DNA from: Bacteroidales bacterium UBA2712
Lineage (GTDB): Bacteria; Bacteroidota; Bacteroidia; Bacteroidales; Paludibacteraceae
Length of the DNA stretch: 64,000 nt
Assembly: GCA_002354055.1 (NCBI GenBank)
Contig: DEKW01000012.1
Location: forward strand, 62,001 to 126,000
Reading direction: 5' to 3'
Part shown: piece by piece, positions 1 to 8,673 of the stretch
Layout of the letters: each line of letters opens with the position of its first letter
How positions within the stretch are numbered: the stretch's first letter is position 1
Notes under the pieces: model-generated
Databases searched by the model: none
Seen by the model: the letters and a program-made list of their open reading frames with translations, nothing else
Told to the model about the DNA's origin: nothing
Translations under genes and position numbers: made by a program

Positions 1-125
1 ATATCAACCTCCTCGTTCAGGAGACCGGTCTGGCGTACGGCGAAGTGGCATCCGAACTGACGATGCTGGAGATAGAAGGACTCGTCCGTGCCCTTCCCGG
101 CGGAATTTATCGCATTGTACGCTAA
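1..125 (+). CDS. dprA: DprA/Smf DNA-processing protein, C-terminal end (partial)
   Basis: Only the last 40 codons are in the window, read in the frame that opens at base 3 and ends at the TAA at 123-125. The peptide contains ETGLAYGEVASELTMLEIEGL and ends LPGGIYRIVR. This matches the winged-helix domain that closes DprA proteins, where 'LEL.GLV..LPGG.Y' is typical. DprA loads RecA onto incoming single-stranded DNA during natural transformation. The start and the Rossmann domain lie upstream of the window. A compact comEC and an HhH protein elsewhere in the window fit a DNA-uptake background, but the call here rests on a short tail. Confidence 0.75.
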   Translation, partial: INLLVQETGLAYGEVASELTMLEIEGLVRALPGGIYRIVR

Positions 126-139
126 AAAGCAAAAAAAGA

Positions 140-171
140 TTTGCATAAATGCAAAATTTTTTGTACCTTTG
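140..171 (+). promoter_or_regulatory. Bacteroidota-type promoter for the small membrane protein-parC-maf run
   Basis: TTTG at 140-143 (-33 element) and TACCTTTG at 164-171 (-7 element) are separated by 20 nt. Transcription would begin near 177, giving a leader of about 20 nt before the ATG at 199. The bases after the -33 element (CATAAATGCAAAA) belong to the extended motif seen at other promoters in this window. Confidence 0.85.
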
Positions 172-198
172 CAGCGCAATTTAATATCGCATAAGAAA

Positions 199-363
199 AT
201 GAGTAATGTAAGGAAGTATTTTGGAGTTTGTCTCCTGATTTTAGGTGTATTATTCCTGGTGGTGTACAGATTTGCTCTGCCGGAGAATAGTTTGCTGATC
301 GCCGGTATGGTATGTGAGGTAGCCGGTATCTTAGCCTATATTTTCATAAACAGAAAGGGATAA
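199..363 (+). CDS. Small two-helix membrane protein, 54 aa, unknown function
   Basis: The peptide starts MSNVRKYFG and has two hydrophobic stretches, about residues 9-24 (VCLLILGVLFLVVYRF) and 30-49, with a basic C-terminus (NRKG). It is therefore predicted to be an inner-membrane hairpin. I chose ATG 199 because it lies about 20 nt downstream of a strong promoter; an upstream in-frame start at 88 would precede that promoter and overlap dprA. It ends 6 nt before parC, so it is probably the first gene of that transcript. I recognise no family. Confidence 0.7.
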   Translation: MSNVRKYFGVCLLILGVLFLVVYRFALPENSLLIAGMVCEVAGILAYIFINRKG

Positions 364-369
364 CCGCTG

Positions 370-3015
370 ATGGCAGGTCAGGGTGGATTCAATGATGCTG
401 TGAAGTATCACTTGACGGGAATGTACCAGGATTGGTTCCTGGACTATGCGTCGTATGTGATCTTGGAGCGTGCTGTACCGGCGATAGAGGATGGCCTGAA
501 GCCCGTTCAGCGCCGTATTCTTCATGCGATGAAGACGGTGGATGACGGCAAATACAACAAGGTCGCCAATATCGTAGGTCAGACGATGCAGTACCACCCT
601 CATGGCGATGCGTCCATCGGCGATGCGCTGGTGCAGCTGGGCCAGAAAGACCTGCTGATCGATTGCCAGGGAAACTGGGGCAACATCCTGACGGGTGACG
701 GCGCTGCGGCTCCCCGTTATATCGAGGCAAGGCTATCGAAATTTGCGTTAGAGGCAGTATTCAACGCCAAGACGACGGAGTGGATGAAGAGTTACGACGG
801 CCGTAAAAACGAGCCGATCCACCTGCCGGTGAAATTCCCGCTGCTGCTGGCACAAGGCGTAGAGGGTATCGCCGTAGGTCTGAACTCGAAGATTCTGCCG
901 CATAATTTCAACGAGCTCTGCGACGCTTCGCTGGCGTATCTGAGGGGACAGGAGTTCCAACTCTATCCGGATTTTCCGACCGGCGGCGTGATTGACGTGA
1001 CCAAATACAACGACGGCGAGCGCGGCGGTCAGGTGAAGATCCGTGCGAGGATTCAGAAGGCGGACGACAACAAGACCCTGATTATCACGGAGATACCCTT
1101 CGGTACCACCACCTCGAAGATCATCGAGACTATCCTCAAGGCCAACCAGAAAGGCAAGATCAAGATCAAGAAGATCGATGATTTCACCGCCGACCAGGCG
1201 CGCATCGTCGTGCAGCTGGCGCCGGGTTCGTCATCGGACAAAGCCATCGACGCGCTTTATGCCTTCACGGATTGCGAGGTGAACATCAGCCCGAACTGCT
1301 GCGTGGTGGAGAACCGCAAGCCGATCTTTACGAACGTGAGCAACCTGCTCAAACTCTCCACGGAGAACACCAAAGCGTTGCTGAAATGGGAGTTGGAGAT
1401 CGAGAAAGGCGAGCTGGAGGAGAAATATTTCTACACCTCGCTGGAGAAGATCTTCATCGAGAACCGCATCTATAAAGAGGAGGGTTACGAGAACGCGCCG
1501 AACAAGGAGAAGCTGATTGCGTTTGTGGACGAGGCGTTGACGCCGTTCAAGCCCCAGCTGATCCGTGAGGTGAGGAGCGAAGATATCGAGAAACTCTTTG
1601 AGATCCGGATGCTGCGCATCACGAAGTTCGACTCCAAGAAGGCGGACGAGCTGATGAAGGAGCTGGAGAAGAAGATCAAGGCGTGCATCAAGAACCTCAA
1701 TCACCTGACGGACTATACGATCTCCTGGTTTGAGATGCTGAAGGAGAAATACGGGGCGGCTTATCCGCGCAAAACGGAGGTGCGTAACTTCGGCGCGATC
1801 AACGTTCAGGCGGTAGTGGAGAACAACGTCAAACTCTATATCAACTATACCGAAGGATTTGTCGGAACGGGTCTGAAGAAAGATAACTACCTGTTTGATT
1901 GCTCGGACATAGACGACCTGATCGTCTTCCACAAGGACGGTAAATACAAGGTGGTGAAGGTAGCCGAGAAACTCTTCGTCGGGACGGATATATTGCATAT
2001 CGCTGTGTTCCAGCGCGGCGATGAGCGGACGGTGTATAACGTTGTTTACCGTGACGGCAAGAAGGGTCCGTACTACATGAAACGCTTCTCCGTGACCGGT
2101 GTGGCGAGGGATAAGGAGTACGACCTGACGCAAGGCAAGCCGGGGTCGAAGGTGATGTATTTCACCGTCAACCCGAACGGCGAGGCGGAGGTGATCCGCG
2201 TGGCGTTGAAACCGGCGCTGCACCTCAAGAAACTGGAGGTATGCAAGGACCTGAGCGAGTTAGCCGTCAAATCCCGTACGGCGCGAGGCAACCTGCTGAC
2301 CAAATACGAAGTCAAATCCATCACCCTGAAGCAGAAAGGGCGTTCGACGCTCGGCGGACGAAAGGTATGGTTTGACCCGGATGTGCTGCGCGTCAACTAC
2401 GACGAACACGGAGTGTATCTGGGCGAGTTCTGGGACGACGACCGCATCCTCGTGATCAATAATGACGGCACGTACTATACCACCAATTTTGATCTCACCG
2501 CCCATTTCGAGGATAATATCCTGCGGATCGAGAAACTGGATGCCGACAAAGTATGGTCGCTGATTCTATGGAACGGCGAGTTGAAATACTACTACGGCAA
2601 GCGGTTTAAGTTAGACGACGCGCAAGCGAAGATCCAATCGTTCTTGGGGGAGGACAAAGACTCCCGTATAGCGGTGTTGTCCGACCGGGAGGAGGCAGTG
2701 TTCCGTGTGCTTTTCAGCGACGAGAAGCACGAACCGCTGGAGATCACGATGGCGGAGTTTATCGATGAGAAATCCGCCAAGGCCAAAGGTAAACGCGTGA
2801 CGACTCTGGAGGTGGCGAGCATTGAAGATATCACGCCGGAGGCGGAGCCCGAACCGGAGGAAGAGGACGCTTCGCTTGAGGACGCTCCGCTGGACGAGGA
2901 AGGAGAGAAGGACGCTTCGCCGGAGGAAGGAGAGAAGGTACCGGAGGAGATTGAGGTAGAAGGTGTGAAGATGACCTTCGAGAAACCGCAAGATACACAA
3001 TTGGATCTATTTTAG
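370..3015 (+). CDS. parC: DNA topoisomerase IV subunit A (ParC-type)
   Basis: Type IIA topoisomerase A subunit that cuts and rejoins DNA to decatenate chromosomes, working with ParE. The 881 residues begin with the GyrA/ParC winged helix: the active-site Tyr is about Y117 in AAPRYIEARLS, and the quinolone pocket reads HPHGDASIGDALV, with Ala at the position of GyrA Ser83. A long coiled coil (about 370-470) and a C-terminal beta-pinwheel follow. Residues from about 820 are very acidic, with short repeats of DAS/EEGEK type. The protein ends TQLDLF, a perfect match to the beta-clamp-binding pentapeptide QL[SD]LF. GyrA is possible, but the overall sequence looks like the Bacteroidota ParC clade and I see no canonical GyrA-box. 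maf follows after 4 nt. Confidence 0.92.
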   Translation: MAGQGGFNDAVKYHLTGMYQDWFLDYASYVILERAVPAIEDGLKPVQRRILHAMKTVDDGKYNKVANIVGQTMQYHPHGDASIGDALVQLGQKDLLIDCQGNWGNILTGDGAAAPRYIEARLSKFALEAVFNAKTTEWMKSYDGRKNEPIHLPVKFPLLLAQGVEGIAVGLNSKILPHNFNELCDASLAYLRGQEFQLYPDFPTGGVIDVTKYNDGERGGQVKIRARIQKADDNKTLIITEIPFGTTTSKIIETILKANQKGKIKIKKIDDFTADQARIVVQLAPGSSSDKAIDALYAFTDCEVNISPNCCVVENRKPIFTNVSNLLKLSTENTKALLKWELEIEKGELEEKYFYTSLEKIFIENRIYKEEGYENAPNKEKLIAFVDEALTPFKPQLIREVRSEDIEKLFEIRMLRITKFDSKKADELMKELEKKIKACIKNLNHLTDYTISWFEMLKEKYGAAYPRKTEVRNFGAINVQAVVENNVKLYINYTEGFVGTGLKKDNYLFDCSDIDDLIVFHKDGKYKVVKVAEKLFVGTDILHIAVFQRGDERTVYNVVYRDGKKGPYYMKRFSVTGVARDKEYDLTQGKPGSKVMYFTVNPNGEAEVIRVALKPALHLKKLEVCKDLSELAVKSRTARGNLLTKYEVKSITLKQKGRSTLGGRKVWFDPDVLRVNYDEHGVYLGEFWDDDRILVINNDGTYYTTNFDLTAHFEDNILRIEKLDADKVWSLILWNGELKYYYGKRFKLDDAQAKIQSFLGEDKDSRIAVLSDREEAVFRVLFSDEKHEPLEITMAEFIDEKSAKAKGKRVTTLEVASIEDITPEAEPEPEEEDASLEDAPLDEEGEKDASPEEGEKVPEEIEVEGVKMTFEKPQDTQLDLF

Positions 3016-3019
3016 ATTT

Positions 3020-3595
3020 ATGATTTCAAATTTAGAGATCATTTTAGGAAGTCAGAGCCCGAGGAGGCGCGAGTTGATGGCAGGTTTAGACCTGCCATTT
3101 ACGGCTGTTACTATCGATGCCGACGAACATTATCCGGCAGAGTTGCAGGGCGGCGACATACCTTATTATATATCGCGCGCGAAGGCGCACGCGTACGAGG
3201 GAAAACTCAAGGAGGGGCAGCTGCTCATCACGGCGGATACGATCGTATGGCTGGATGGGCAGATGTTAGGCAAGCCCCATGATGAGGCGGAGGCGTATGC
3301 GATGCTGCGCGCCCTCTCCGGCAAGACCCATCAGGTGTTCACCGCTGTCACTTTTGTCCAAAAAGGGAAAGCGATGGAGACGGTGGTCGATAAGACAGAT
3401 GTCACTTTCGCCGAGCTGACGGACGACGAGATAAGGCACTATATACAAAAATACCGGCCTTTTGACAAGGCCGGTGCGTATGGGGTGCAGGAGTGGATCG
3501 GTTATATCGCCTGCACCGGGATGAAGGGGTCGTATTTCAACGTGATGGGATTCCCCGTGCACCTCGTTTACAAGGCCCTCAAGCAGATGCTGTAG
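3020..3595 (+). CDS. maf: Maf-family nucleotide pyrophosphatase (YhdE type, dTTP/UTP)
   Basis: Hydrolyses non-canonical or excess nucleoside triphosphates to monophosphates, as a housekeeping sanitiser in the cytoplasm. The 191 residues carry the family signatures: LGSQSPRRRELM near the N-terminus (binding-loop SPRR), ADTIVWLDGQMLGKP in the middle (catalytic Asp and GKP), and FDKAGAYGVQEW near 155-166. The YhdE subgroup with dTTP/UTP preference is suggested by the AGAYGVQ segment; this is an inference from family knowledge. The start is 4 nt after the parC stop, so the two genes are probably cotranscribed. Its 3' end overlaps the convergent UbiA-family gene by 28 nt. Confidence 0.93.
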   Translation: MISNLEIILGSQSPRRRELMAGLDLPFTAVTIDADEHYPAELQGGDIPYYISRAKAHAYEGKLKEGQLLITADTIVWLDGQMLGKPHDEAEAYAMLRALSGKTHQVFTAVTFVQKGKAMETVVDKTDVTFAELTDDEIRHYIQKYRPFDKAGAYGVQEWIGYIACTGMKGSYFNVMGFPVHLVYKALKQML

Positions 3596-4527
3596 AGCAT
3601 TCCGAGGAACATCGTGAACTTGATGAGTTGCTGGCAGTTCTTATAATCCGAAGGAATCTTCGCTGCCCACAACAGCCATAATGCCCCGAGAAGGGGCGTT
3701 ATTATTCCTAAGACGATATATCTCGTGCTGAGACTGTTCCATCCGATGGGGAACGGCAGAACGCGATACCAGAGATGACCGATGATGGCGAGGGTCAGTA
3801 CCGCCAGGGCTGTCACGAAGATTTTCGTCCATCGGTCACCCCAGACGACCGGCATGGAGTGACACTCCAGTTCGCGGTCTCCCATCTGGTCCTGCATGTC
3901 CTTGACAATCTCGCGCATCCAGGTGAGGAGGAACGCGAAGAGGGCAAATCCGCCGAGCCAGGCGTAGAGGTCGTGCTCGAGGGAGGTGTAAGGCAGGATA
4001 GGGGCGAAGCGAAGCTGAAGCTGCGCCACGTTCGTCATCGCTACCAGCATCGGCGTCAGGCCTGCCAGCAAGGCGATGATGAGATTGCCGACCATGAAGA
4101 GACGTTTGTACGAAGAGGAATAGAACCACAGGAGTCCGGGCACGATGACAAACAGGATACCCAGGGTCATGCTACGCAGGACGATGGCGACGACGAGTCC
4201 GCAGAGGATACCCACGCCGCTCAGGCAGAGACTGAGGTGCATGGCTGTGGGTTTGGGGATGGTGCGGGTGACGATCAGCTCGTCGGGCCGGTTGATGCGG
4301 TCGATCTTGACATCGAAATAGTCATTGATGACATATCCGCCGGCGGCAATCAGGACGGTCGCCAGCGCCAAAAGGAGGGTGATGAACCACGGGAGTTGCT
4401 CCCCAAACGCCGCCGCATCCAAGATAGGCACGGCTACCCATTTCTCCATGAGGTATATCAGCGCGGCGAGGAAGAGCAGGTTGCTCCACCTCACCAGACG
4501 CATGATATCTTTGAAAGTATTCAGCAT
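3568..4527 (-). CDS. UbiA-family prenyltransferase
   Basis: Integral-membrane enzyme that transfers a polyprenyl chain onto an acceptor. The 319 residues have about eight or nine hydrophobic segments. The first Asp-rich motif is NDYFDVKIDRINRP, near residue 89; the second is DMQDQMGDRELE, near residue 211. Bacteroidota relatives are often named geranylgeranylglycerol-phosphate geranylgeranyltransferase, but the acceptor cannot be read from sequence. MenA (menaquinone) is an alternative. The first codons (MLNTF) lie inside a 7-nt tandem array, and the gene follows the GH13 gene on the same strand after 19 nt. It converges on maf with a 28-nt overlap. Confidence 0.85.
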   Translation of the reverse strand: MLNTFKDIMRLVRWSNLLFLAALIYLMEKWVAVPILDAAAFGEQLPWFITLLLALATVLIAAGGYVINDYFDVKIDRINRPDELIVTRTIPKPTAMHLSLCLSGVGILCGLVVAIVLRSMTLGILFVIVPGLLWFYSSSYKRLFMVGNLIIALLAGLTPMLVAMTNVAQLQLRFAPILPYTSLEHDLYAWLGGFALFAFLLTWMREIVKDMQDQMGDRELECHSMPVVWGDRWTKIFVTALAVLTLAIIGHLWYRVLPFPIGWNSLSTRYIVLGIITPLLGALWLLWAAKIPSDYKNCQQLIKFTMFLGMLYSICLRAL

Positions 4528-4545
4528 TCAGTTATCAGTATTCAG
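4518..4545. repeat. Tandem array, four 7-nt units (TATTCAG type)
   Basis: Units are TATTCAG, CATTCAG, TTATCAG and TATTCAG in direct succession. The array spans the start codon of the UbiA-family gene (CAT at 4525-4527 on this strand) and ends 1 nt before the stop codon of the GH13 gene. It is one of many short tandem arrays at gene boundaries in this window. Confidence 0.8.
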
Positions 4546-4546
4546 T

Positions 4547-6187
4547 TTATTTGATTTTTAAGACCACTCCGGTCCAAGCAGGCAGGGTGATGTCGAAGAA
4601 TGCCTCGGGCGCAAAATCAATCGGATACTTACCTCCGCGCAGCAGGTCCGTGGCTGTCGCTTTGGCTTTGCCGTCCATCTCGAGATAGACGAAGGCGTCG
4701 TTCGGCAAGCGGAGATGGATCTGCCGCTCGCGGTCGTGGAAATTGACGACCACAAGGAGGGTCTCCCCCTTGATATGCCGGATGAAAGAGAAGTGCTGGC
4801 GTTTGTCGAAACCCTCCCCCTGCGCATAGGTGATGTCGTACATGCGGCCTTTCTGGATCGCTTTGTCATCACGCGTGAGGGTCAGGAGTTTCTGATAAAA
4901 CTCGCGCAGTTCTTTTTGTTCCGGCGAGAGTTTAGCGCCGTCGAACTTACCTTTGTTCGCCCAAGCCTGGATGGATTTGACGCCCCAGTAATCGAAGATA
5001 GTCGTTCTGCCGTCGATGCCGGAGAAGCCTTCTAAATCCATGCCCCGTTCGCCTAATTCCTGGCCGGAGTAGATCATGACGGGACATTGATTGAGGGTAG
5101 CCGCCACGATCATAGCCGGCTCGGCGCACCGTCCGTCTCCACTGAAGAAGCCGCTGGCGAGACGCTGCTCGTCGTGGTTCTCAAGGAAATAGAGCATATG
5201 CTTGAGGCGTTCGTCGCCGTGCTGCATCCATTTGGCGGTGATACCTTCGGCAGGCCATCCCTTACTGAGAACACCGCGGAGGTAGTCGTACATGCCCACT
5301 TTGTCGTAAAGGTAGTCGAATCCCGCAGCGAGGTATGCGTCGTATTGGTTCGGGTCGTAACACTCGCCGATAAAGAGGAATTTCTTATGTCTCTTCCTAA
5401 CGGCAGCAATCGCCCAAGCGAAGAACTCGACAGGTACCATCTCCGCCATATCAACCCGCACACCGTCGATACCTTTGTCCGCCCAGAAGAGCAGGATGTC
5501 GCGCATCTTGATCCAGGTCGATGGGATAGGGTCGAATTGCTTCTCGTGGCCGCCCTGATAGAAGACGCCGTAGTTCAGTTTGACGGTCTCATACCAGTCG
5601 TTGAGGGAGGGATGCGAAGTGAAACAATCATTACCGGTGACCTTGGCGGGGTATTCTTCGTAGCCCTGCAGGTCCTTGTCCATCGTGAATCGTTCGCCCG
5701 GCAGGTAGTAGAAGTTATTGAGCGGGGAGAATGCCCATTCGGGGTGGTCTTTCTCTCCGAGATCCTCTACGCCAGCGGGCTTGCAGAGGGATTTATACTC
5801 GCGGCTGACGTGGTTGGGAACAAAGTCGATAAGGACATCTAGACCGGCTTCGTGGGTGCGTTTGACAAGGGCTTCGAACTCCTGCATACGCTTGGATTCG
5901 TTCTTCGCCAGATCAGGATCGACATCGTAGTAGTCGGTGATGGCGTAAGGCGAACCGGCTTTGCCTTTGGTGATAGCCGGGTTGTTGTATTCGGCTGTAG
6001 CATGGCGGATGACGCCGGTGTACCAAACATGCGTGGCGCCCAAATCCGAAATGGACTTGAGCGCACGCTCGTTGATATCTACAAATCGCCCACAGCCGTT
6101 CTCTTCCTTAGTGCCGTTATGTTTGCGCGTCTCGTTAAAATTGCCAAACAGGCGAGGGAAGAGTTGATAAATAATGGGTTTATTCAT
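4547..6187 (-). CDS. GH13 alpha-amylase-family glycosidase, cytoplasmic
   Basis: Acts on alpha-glucans such as glycogen or maltodextrin. The 546-residue product starts MNKPIIYQLFPRLFGN and has no signal peptide, so it is predicted to be cytoplasmic. GH13 motifs appear in order: DFVPNHVS (region I), GIDGVRVDMAEM with the Asp nucleophile (about D246), FIGECYDP with the acid/base Glu (about E275), and ENHDEQR with the transition-state Asp (about D339). A C-terminal beta-domain follows. I chose ATG at 6187; an upstream in-frame start at 6235 would overlap ackA. It lies 19 nt downstream of ackA on the same strand, so storage-glucan use and acetate production may share a transcript. Exact substrate specificity is not readable. 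Confidence 0.9.
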   Translation of the reverse strand: MNKPIIYQLFPRLFGNFNETRKHNGTKEENGCGRFVDINERALKSISDLGATHVWYTGVIRHATAEYNNPAITKGKAGSPYAITDYYDVDPDLAKNESKRMQEFEALVKRTHEAGLDVLIDFVPNHVSREYKSLCKPAGVEDLGEKDHPEWAFSPLNNFYYLPGERFTMDKDLQGYEEYPAKVTGNDCFTSHPSLNDWYETVKLNYGVFYQGGHEKQFDPIPSTWIKMRDILLFWADKGIDGVRVDMAEMVPVEFFAWAIAAVRKRHKKFLFIGECYDPNQYDAYLAAGFDYLYDKVGMYDYLRGVLSKGWPAEGITAKWMQHGDERLKHMLYFLENHDEQRLASGFFSGDGRCAEPAMIVAATLNQCPVMIYSGQELGERGMDLEGFSGIDGRTTIFDYWGVKSIQAWANKGKFDGAKLSPEQKELREFYQKLLTLTRDDKAIQKGRMYDITYAQGEGFDKRQHFSFIRHIKGETLLVVVNFHDRERQIHLRLPNDAFVYLEMDGKAKATATDLLRGGKYPIDFAPEAFFDITLPAWTGVVLKIK

Positions 6188-6206
6188 GGTAGATAGTGGT
6201 GTGTTT

Positions 6207-7397
6207 TTATACCAAAGCTTGGGTATCGGTGGCAATCATGAGCTCCTCGTCGGTGGGGATGAGGCATACGGTTACTTTCGAGCCCTTCTTGGAGATGATG
6301 CGCTCTTCGCCGCGTACGTTATTCGCCTCTTCGTCCAACTCGATGCCGAGGTAACTGAGACCTTTCATTACTTCTGCGCGGATGTACGGATCGTTCTCAC
6401 CGATACCGGCTGTGAAGACGAGGATGTCGATGCCGTTCATCGCTGCAGCGTACGCACCGATGTATTTCTTCAGGCGGTAGATGAACATCTTCCGTGCGAG
6501 GTCAGCGCGTTTGTTGCCCTCCTTGATGGCCGCCTCAATGTCGCGGCAGTCACTGGAGACGCCGGAGACGCCGAGGAGACCGGATTTCTTGTTGACGAGG
6601 TTGTTGAAAGCCGCTGTGTCCAGATGCTCTTTATCCATGATGAAGGTAGCAGCCCCGAGGTCGAGGTCACCGGCACGGGTACCCATGACGAGACCCTCCA
6701 CCGGCGTCAGACCCATCGAGGTGTCCACGCTCTTGCCGTCCATCACAGCTGTGCAGCTTCCTCCGCCGCCGATGTGGGCGGTAACAATCTTCTTACCCTT
6801 CGGATCTACGCCGAGGAACTCGCAGACGCGTGCGGATACATAGCGGTGGCTCGTTCCGTGGAAGCCGTAACGGCGGATAGCGTACTTCTCGTATAATTCA
6901 TAAGGAAGCGCGTACATGTACGCGTAGTCCGGCATGGTCTGGTGGAAGGCGGTGTCGAAGACAGCTACCTGGGGAACGCCAGGCAGGATCTTCTCAATCG
7001 CATCGATACCCTTGAGGTTAGCAGGGTTATGCAGCGGAGCGAGGTCGATACACTCCACAATCTGCGCCTTCACCTCCGGGGTGATGAGTACGGATTTGTT
7101 GAACTTCTCACCACCATGGACTACGCGGTGGCCGACGGCATTGATCTCCTTGAGGTCCTTGATGCAACCGATTTTCGGGTCCACCAGTTTCTCAAGGATG
7201 AGTTCGATACCCACAGTGTGTTCAGGCATGGATTTCTCGAATTTTACTTTCTCGCCGTTCGGCAGTTTGACCAGAAGGAAGGAGTCCGGCAGACCGATCT
7301 TCTCGATGCCGCCCTGCGCCATCACGGTCTTGCTCTCCATCTCAAAGAGCTTATATTTAATACTGCTACTTCCGCAGTTTAAAACTAAAATCTTCAT
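6207..7397 (-). CDS. ackA: Acetate kinase
   Basis: Converts acetyl phosphate and ADP to acetate and ATP, the substrate-level phosphorylation step of mixed-acid fermentation. The 396 residues start MKILVLNCGSSSIKYK, the standard N-terminus (NCGSSS phosphate-binding loop). Further markers are GHRVVHGGE near 90, FDTAFHQTMP near 145, RRYGFHGTSHRYV near 172 and FTAGIGEN near 328. Length is normal for the family. It follows pta on the same strand with an 86-nt spacer that holds a large hairpin. The GH13 gene follows after 19 nt. Confidence 0.98.
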   Translation of the reverse strand: MKILVLNCGSSSIKYKLFEMESKTVMAQGGIEKIGLPDSFLLVKLPNGEKVKFEKSMPEHTVGIELILEKLVDPKIGCIKDLKEINAVGHRVVHGGEKFNKSVLITPEVKAQIVECIDLAPLHNPANLKGIDAIEKILPGVPQVAVFDTAFHQTMPDYAYMYALPYELYEKYAIRRYGFHGTSHRYVSARVCEFLGVDPKGKKIVTAHIGGGGSCTAVMDGKSVDTSMGLTPVEGLVMGTRAGDLDLGAATFIMDKEHLDTAAFNNLVNKKSGLLGVSGVSSDCRDIEAAIKEGNKRADLARKMFIYRLKKYIGAYAAAMNGIDILVFTAGIGENDPYIRAEVMKGLSYLGIELDEEANNVRGEERIISKKGSKVTVCLIPTDEELMIATDTQALV

Positions 7398-7433
7398 AAT
7401 TTTAATAAATTAAAATTTTGGAGCTTCGGCTAC

Positions 7434-7464
7434 GTCGAGTAGCGTAAGCGAGCTTACACTCGAC
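7434..7464 (-). other. Long hairpin in the pta-ackA spacer
   Basis: Arms GTCGAGT (7434-7440) and ACTCGAC (7458-7464) enclose a second pair, GTAAGC (7444-7449) and GCTTAC (7452-7457), with a 3-nt bulge (7441-7443) and a 2-nt loop. Thirteen paired positions lie in the intercistronic RNA. There is no following T-run on the minus strand, so mRNA processing or protection is more likely than termination. Confidence 0.6.
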
Positions 7465-7483
7465 TTGCACGAACCTTCATATA

Positions 7484-8482
7484 TTACTTAATAGCTTGGT
7501 TGGCAGTGATAACCACCATTTGAACAATGTCTTGCACTTTGCAACCGCGGCTGAGGTCATTGACCGGCGCAGCGATACCTTGGAGAATCGGTCCTACAGC
7601 GTCTGCACCGCTGAAACGCTCAACGAGTTTGTAGCCGATGTTTCCTGCCTGGAGATCCGGGAAGACGAGTACGTTTGCTTTTCCGGCTACAGGACTGCCC
7701 GGCGCTTTGGTAGCTGCTACAGACTCAATCAGCGCTGCGTCGGCTTGCAGTTCGCCATCGAGAGCCAACTCAGGCGCCATCTCTTTGGCAAGCTTGGTAG
7801 CCTCGGATACTTTGTCCACGAGTTCGTGCTTTGCGCTACCTTTGGTAGAGAAAGAAAGCATAGCTACGCGCGGCTCGATGCCTGCGATAGCGCGAGCGGT
7901 CTCTGCGGTAGAGATGGCAATCTCTGCGAGTTGCTTTGCGTCCGGATTCGGGTTCACGGCACAGTCCGCAAAGAGCAGGAATCCGTTCTCTCCCAGGTGT
8001 TTAGCCGGGGTGAACATCAGGAACGCTCCGCTGACGATGGAGCAGCCGGGTTTGGTCTTGAGAATCTGGAAGGCAGGGCGAATGGTATCTGCCGTTGTGC
8101 CGCGTGCACCTGCGAGCTCTCCGTCTGCATCACCCGCCTTGATCATCAGGCAGCCGAGGTACAAAGGATCCTGTGCTTTTTTCGCTGCCTCTTCCTCCGT
8201 CATGCCTTTTGCCTTGCGGAGCTCAAAGAGGAGATTCGCGTACTCAGGCATTTTCGGGTCGTGAATCGGGTCAACGATTTTTGCTTCCTTGATGTGCTCA
8301 TAGCCCTTCTCAGCCGCCATAGCTTTGATCTTCTCCGGGTCGCCAATTAAAATAAGCTGCGCAATCTTGTCTCTTAACAGAATGTTGGCAGCCTCTAACG
8401 TACGTGGTTCGTCACCTTCCGGCAACACAATGCGCTGCGGATTAGCCTTCGCGCGCGCAATCATTTGATTTAAAATGTCCAT
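7484..8482 (-). CDS. pta: Phosphate acetyltransferase (short form)
   Basis: Interconverts acetyl-CoA and acetyl phosphate, feeding acetate kinase. The 332-residue product is the short form, consisting of only the PTA_PTB catalytic domain without the N-terminal regulatory domain of enterobacterial Pta. Recognisable segments are RIVLPEGDEPRTLEAA near 18, GARGTTADTIRPAFQ near 124 and the C-terminal GIAAPVNDLSRGC near 303. It is first in a pta-ackA-GH13-UbiA minus-strand run. A promoter with TATCTTTG lies about 50 nt upstream. The first codons read MDILNQMIARAKANP. Confidence 0.97.
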   Translation of the reverse strand: MDILNQMIARAKANPQRIVLPEGDEPRTLEAANILLRDKIAQLILIGDPEKIKAMAAEKGYEHIKEAKIVDPIHDPKMPEYANLLFELRKAKGMTEEEAAKKAQDPLYLGCLMIKAGDADGELAGARGTTADTIRPAFQILKTKPGCSIVSGAFLMFTPAKHLGENGFLLFADCAVNPNPDAKQLAEIAISTAETARAIAGIEPRVAMLSFSTKGSAKHELVDKVSEATKLAKEMAPELALDGELQADAALIESVAATKAPGSPVAGKANVLVFPDLQAGNIGYKLVERFSGADAVGPILQGIAAPVNDLSRGCKVQDIVQMVVITANQAIK

Positions 8483-8530
8483 AATATATAGCGTTTTGGT
8501 ATCTGAAATACGATGTAACTAAATCGAGTG

Positions 8531-8562
8531 CAAAGATACAAAATAAATCCCATATATGCAAT
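8531..8562 (-). promoter_or_regulatory. pta: Promoter for pta-ackA run
   Basis: On the minus strand the -7 element is TATCTTTG (8531-8538) and the -33 element is ATTG (8559-8562), with a 20-nt spacer. The -33 element continues CATATATG, matching the extended motif seen at other promoters in this window. Confidence 0.65.
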
Positions 8563-8597
8563 ACTGAGTAACAAAAAAAAATTTTTTTGCCAAAAAG

Positions 8598-8629
8598 TTT
8601 GCATATGTCAAAAAAAAGTAGTACCTTTG
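8598..8629 (+). promoter_or_regulatory. Promoter for the OmpA-LysM gene
   Basis: TTTG at 8598-8601 and TACCTTTG at 8622-8629 with a 20-nt spacer. The sequence after the -33 element is CATATGTCA followed by an A-run, the clearest example of the extended motif. It is back to back with the pta promoter. Confidence 0.88.
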
Positions 8630-8673
8630 CGCCCTGAATTGTGAATATTACGAAAATAATCTCTTTTTTTATC

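Noticed and set aside
88..198. N-terminal extension of the small membrane protein to base 88
   Set aside because: It overlaps the dprA end and lies upstream of the promoter at 140-171, so it would not be transcribed from it.
1231..2223. Antisense frame of 330 codons over parC
   Set aside because: Leu/Arg/His-rich shadow translation typical of the reverse strand of a GC-biased gene. No promoter.
3568..4527. MenA call for the UbiA-family gene
   Set aside because: The Asp motifs are shared by all UbiA enzymes and no other menaquinone gene is near. The general family name is safer.
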